NCBI RefSeq assembly: GCF_008365315.1
Contig: NZ_CP043506.1
Coordinates: forward strand, 2,028,001-2,092,000
Direction of reading: 5' to 3'
DNA: 64,000 nucleotides
Source: Acetobacter vaccinii
GTDB taxonomy: Bacteria; Pseudomonadota; Alphaproteobacteria; Acetobacterales; Acetobacteraceae
This document shows, piece by piece, positions 61,514 to 64,000 of this stretch (within the stretch, counting starts at the first letter, position 1; the number at the start of each line of letters is the position of its first letter). The translations under genes and the position numbers were made by a program. The notes under the pieces were generated by a model, which worked only from the letters and a program-made list of their open reading frames with translations, did not search any database and was not told where the DNA came from.

Positions 61514-63766
61514 TCAGAAAAATGAAATGGGGTCTATGTCCACATCAATCCGTGTGCCGCGGGCAGGGGTAACCATGCCCAGCCAGCGGCGCAGAATGGG
61601 CTGGACGGCAATACTGCGCCGCGTGCGGAGCAACAGCCGCCGCCTGTGCCGCCCACGTAGCAGTGCCAGCGGCGCAGGGGCCGGGCCAAGCACTTCTATT
61701 CCGTCCCCATAAGGGGCGTTGTGCCCAAGCTGGGCAGCGGTTGCGTCTGCCTCGGCCATGGTGTCGGCGCTGACAATCAGGGCCGCCAACCGCCCATAAG
61801 GGGGCCAGAAGCCCGGTTCACGCTGGGCGGCTTCCTGCTCCATGAAGGTATTGAAATCACCCGATAGCAGAGCCTGCATGACCGGGTGCTCAGGGGTGTA
61901 GCTTTGCAGCAGCACCCGCCCCGGTGCGCTGGCCCGCCCGGCCCGGCCTGCAACCTGATGCAGCAACTGGATTGTGCGCTCACCAGCCCGCAGGTCTGCC
62001 CCACCCAGCCCCAGATCGGCATCGACGACCCCAACCAGGGTCAGGTGCGGAAAGTGCCAGCCTTTGGCGACCATCTGTGTCCCGATGATCAGGTCCACCT
62101 CCTGCCGGCTGATGCTGTTTACTGCCTCGGCTGTTGCTGCTGCCCCCCCGGTCATGTCGCTGGACATGACAAGGACTCTGGCCTCGGGGAACAGGTCGTG
62201 CGCTTCCTCGGTAATGCGCTCTATGCCCGGGCCTATGGCGGTCAGGGACTGCTCGGCCGAGCAGGCGGGGCAGGACTCGGGCAGTGGTTCAACATGGTCG
62301 CAATGGTGGCAGGCCAGAATCCTGCGGGCACGGTGTTCCACCAGCCAGGCTGTGCAGCGTGGGCATTCCATGCGGTGGCCACAGGCGCGGCAGAGGGTGA
62401 GCGGCGCATACCCCCGGCGGTTGAGGAACAGCATGGCCTGCTCCCCCCGTTCCAGTGTCTGGTTGATGGCGTCCACCATGAGCGTGGACAAAAAGCGCCC
62501 GCGTGGGGGTGGGGCTTCGCGCATGTCCAGCACAGTGGTTTCAGGCATGCTGGCCCCACCGTGCCGGGTGGGGAGCATAAGGTGATGGTACCGGCCCGTA
62601 TGTGCATTGGCCAATGTTTCAAGGCTTGGGGTGGCAGAGGCCAGCACAACCGGAAAACCCGCAAGACGCCCCCGTACAACCGCCATGTCCCGCGCGTTGT
62701 AGGTAACGCCTTCTTCCTGCTTGAACACGCCTTCGTGCTCTTCATCCACAATAATCAGACCAAGTTTGTGGAAGGGCAGAAACAGGGCAGACCGTGCCCC
62801 GGCAATCACAGGGGCCGAGCCATCGGCAGCACCGGCCCATGTCAGGCGGCGGGTTTTCTGCCCGGCTTCGGAGTGCCAGATGGCGGGGCGCACACCAAAG
62901 CGCCGGGCAAACCGTTCGACCCACTGGGCGGACAGGGCAATTTCGGGCAGCAGCACAAGGGCCTGCCGTCCTTCGGTCAGGCAGGTCGCAATGGCCTCCT
63001 GATAGATTTCCGTCTTGCCTGAGCCTGTGACTCCTTCCAGCAGCGTGACGGAAAAACGGTTGTCACGCACGCTCTGGCGCAGGGCTTCGGCAGCGTGCTG
63101 TTGCGCGCCTTCCAGCACAGGGGGGCAATAGGCGGGGTCCGGGCGGCCAAAAGGGTTGGCCGGGCCAAGGCGGACAGCGTGGAGGGCTCCGGCATCGACC
63201 AGTCCCCGGACAACACCGGGGCTTGTGCCTGCCGCCTGTGCCAGTTCGGTGGTGGCTCGGGGCACACCATCGGCCAGCAAGGCTAGTATTTTCTGCCGGG
63301 CAGGGGTTGCGCGCAGGCCCGCAGGCAAGGGTGTGGTGGCCAGCCAGCCCATTGTCGGGGTGGGTTGGCCCTGCATATGCGGGCGCAATGTCATTGCCAG
63401 CACCATGCCGGGTGGGGACAGGGTATAGGCCGCGACCCAGTCGATAAAACGTCGGAGTTCGGCGGGCAGTGGAGCCACATCCAGCTTGCTCAGGACAGGC
63501 CGCAGGCGGTTTGCGGCAATCGGGCTCTGGGTGGACGGTGTGGCCAGGTCGGGGGGTAAGTGGGGTGTTGTGTCCCAGACCACCCCGGTTGCCTGCCGCT
63601 TGCCCAGAGGGACGGTAACAATATCGCCCGCATGCAGGACGAGGCCAGGGGGTAGTTTGTAATCAAACGGGCCGGGAAAAGGCATGGGCAGCAAGACGGC
63701 CACCCGCTCCGGCACTTCTGGCGTGGGCGGTGTGTCCAATACGCGGGAAGGGGAGGGTGTAGCCAT
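61514..63766 (-). CDS. priA: Primosomal protein N' (replication restart helicase PriA)
   Basis: This 750-residue superfamily 2 helicase restarts stalled replication forks. An N-terminal DNA-binding domain (VAVLLPMPFPGPFDYKLP) is followed by Walker A LEGVTGSGKTEIY, the DEEH box in IIVDEEHEGVFKQEEG, LASATPSLET, and a zinc-binding insert with four CxxC pairs (CRACGHRMECPRC and CHHCDHVEPLPESCPAC). Late motifs GTQMVAKGWHFPHLTLVGVVDAD and QVAGRAGRA are intact. It is divergent from the recombinase gene on its right. Confidence 0.96.
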   Translation of the reverse strand: MATPSPSRVLDTPPTPEVPERVAVLLPMPFPGPFDYKLPPGLVLHAGDIVTVPLGKRQATGVVWDTTPHLPPDLATPSTQSPIAANRLRPVLSKLDVAPLPAELRRFIDWVAAYTLSPPGMVLAMTLRPHMQGQPTPTMGWLATTPLPAGLRATPARQKILALLADGVPRATTELAQAAGTSPGVVRGLVDAGALHAVRLGPANPFGRPDPAYCPPVLEGAQQHAAEALRQSVRDNRFSVTLLEGVTGSGKTEIYQEAIATCLTEGRQALVLLPEIALSAQWVERFARRFGVRPAIWHSEAGQKTRRLTWAGAADGSAPVIAGARSALFLPFHKLGLIIVDEEHEGVFKQEEGVTYNARDMAVVRGRLAGFPVVLASATPSLETLANAHTGRYHHLMLPTRHGGASMPETTVLDMREAPPPRGRFLSTLMVDAINQTLERGEQAMLFLNRRGYAPLTLCRACGHRMECPRCTAWLVEHRARRILACHHCDHVEPLPESCPACSAEQSLTAIGPGIERITEEAHDLFPEARVLVMSSDMTGGAAATAEAVNSISRQEVDLIIGTQMVAKGWHFPHLTLVGVVDADLGLGGADLRAGERTIQLLHQVAGRAGRASAPGRVLLQSYTPEHPVMQALLSGDFNTFMEQEAAQREPGFWPPYGRLAALIVSADTMAEADATAAQLGHNAPYGDGIEVLGPAPAPLALLRGRHRRRLLLRTRRSIAVQPILRRWLGMVTPARGTRIDVDIDPISFF

Positions 63767-63843
63767 GTCTGCCTGTTTAGGCGCGTGGCATGATAAAGAA
63801 CAAGAGGAACGGCCAGCTAAAGGCGGGACAGGAGGAGGCGAGC

Positions 63844-64000
63844 ATGACGGCGGATGAGGCGTTGGTGGCGTTTTTGGAGTGGCTGGCGGTGGAAAAACGC
63901 TCCTCCCCCCTCACTGTGGAGGCGTATCGGGGCGACCTGTCGCGTTTTTTCGGCTTCATGACCACGCATCTTGATGGTTTGCCGGATATGGCGGGGCTGG
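63844..64000 (+). CDS. xerC: Tyrosine recombinase (XerC-like), N-terminal fragment
   Basis: Only the first 52 codons are in the window; the frame runs off the right edge. The sequence MTADEALVAFLEWLAVEKRSSPLTVEAYRGDLSRFFGFM matches the SAM-like N-terminal domain of XerC/XerD, which grips the core site (segments such as EKRSSPLTVEAYRGDL). GGAGGAGG lies 5 bp before the ATG. Adjacency to priA is common in alphaproteobacteria and favours XerC, which resolves chromosome dimers with XerD at dif. The catalytic residues are outside the window. Confidence 0.85.
   Translation, partial: MTADEALVAFLEWLAVEKRSSPLTVEAYRGDLSRFFGFMTTHLDGLPDMAGL

Noticed and set aside
1..64000. CRISPR arrays, insertion sequences, integrons and a replication origin
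   Set aside because: No regularly spaced repeats, transposase or integrase motifs, or DnaA-box cluster were seen, apart from the XerC-like fragment at the right edge, which looks like a housekeeping gene.

Overview
The window is about 60% G+C, densely coded chromosomal DNA from a Gram-negative bacterium. The gene set points to an alphaproteobacterium, most likely an acetic acid bacterium (Acetobacteraceae). The clues are hopanoid genes hpnL/hpnN, a SAM-II riboswitch ahead of metZ, the alphaproteobacterial DUF3297 protein, an LptBFG-type lipopolysaccharide exporter, several outer-membrane porins and receptors, and many efflux pumps. This placement is inference from gene content; no rRNA or tRNA gene is visible. 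I see no transposase, CRISPR array, complete prophage or replication origin.

Layout. 1-2.9 kb: an SbcC-like ATPase (cut by the window start) translationally coupled to an SbcD-like nuclease. 3-12.4 kb: cell-envelope genes, with a UPF0104-like membrane protein, two pairs of GT4 glycosyltransferases, and LptB/LptF/LptG-like exporter genes in one overlapping operon with the second pair. 12.6-14.8 kb: a Yellow/MRJP-type secreted protein overlapping an aldo/keto reductase. 14.8-15.5 kb: a gene-poor island with a three-copy 22-bp repeat arranged direct-inverted-direct, a long RNA stem-loop and a probably frameshifted small gene. 15.7-21.8 kb: an EmrA/EmrB/NodT-type efflux operon ending in a pirin-like gene, with a divergent LysR regulator. 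21.8-27.9 kb: proline use (GntR regulator, bifunctional PutA, amino-acid permease). 27.9-35.2 kb: an AlgE-like porin, a TonB-dependent siderophore receptor, glycerate kinase and a BBP2-type porin, with AT-rich promoters full of inverted repeats. 35.7-37.1 kb: a flavodoxin-like quinone reductase and a lone Rieske subunit (petA). 37.3-44.8 kb: FMN riboswitch, ribD-ribE-ribBA-ribH, then hpnL and hpnN. 45-54.3 kb: sulfide:quinone oxidoreductase, DUF3297, an RND pump, a GIN-domain protein and an AaeXAB-like pump. 54.5-64 kb: DJ-1/PfpI protein, folE, apaG, riboswitch-controlled metZ, a GNAT-Nudix fusion, a Rieske oxygenase, a DUF815 ATPase, yajC, priA and the start of a xerC-like recombinase.

The strongest common theme is the envelope: LPS/glycolipid assembly, hopanoid transport to the outer membrane, porins, iron uptake and three efflux systems. 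The most unusual stretch is 15.0-15.5 kb, whose repeat arrangement resembles the seqA-seqB-seqC antisense-RNA immunity region of phage P4. Other points worth checking are a 15-bp palindromic motif shared by two distant promoters, the SAM-II riboswitch overlapped by a 58-codon ORF, a pirin-like protein without its metal ligands, and a divergent LptBFG set.
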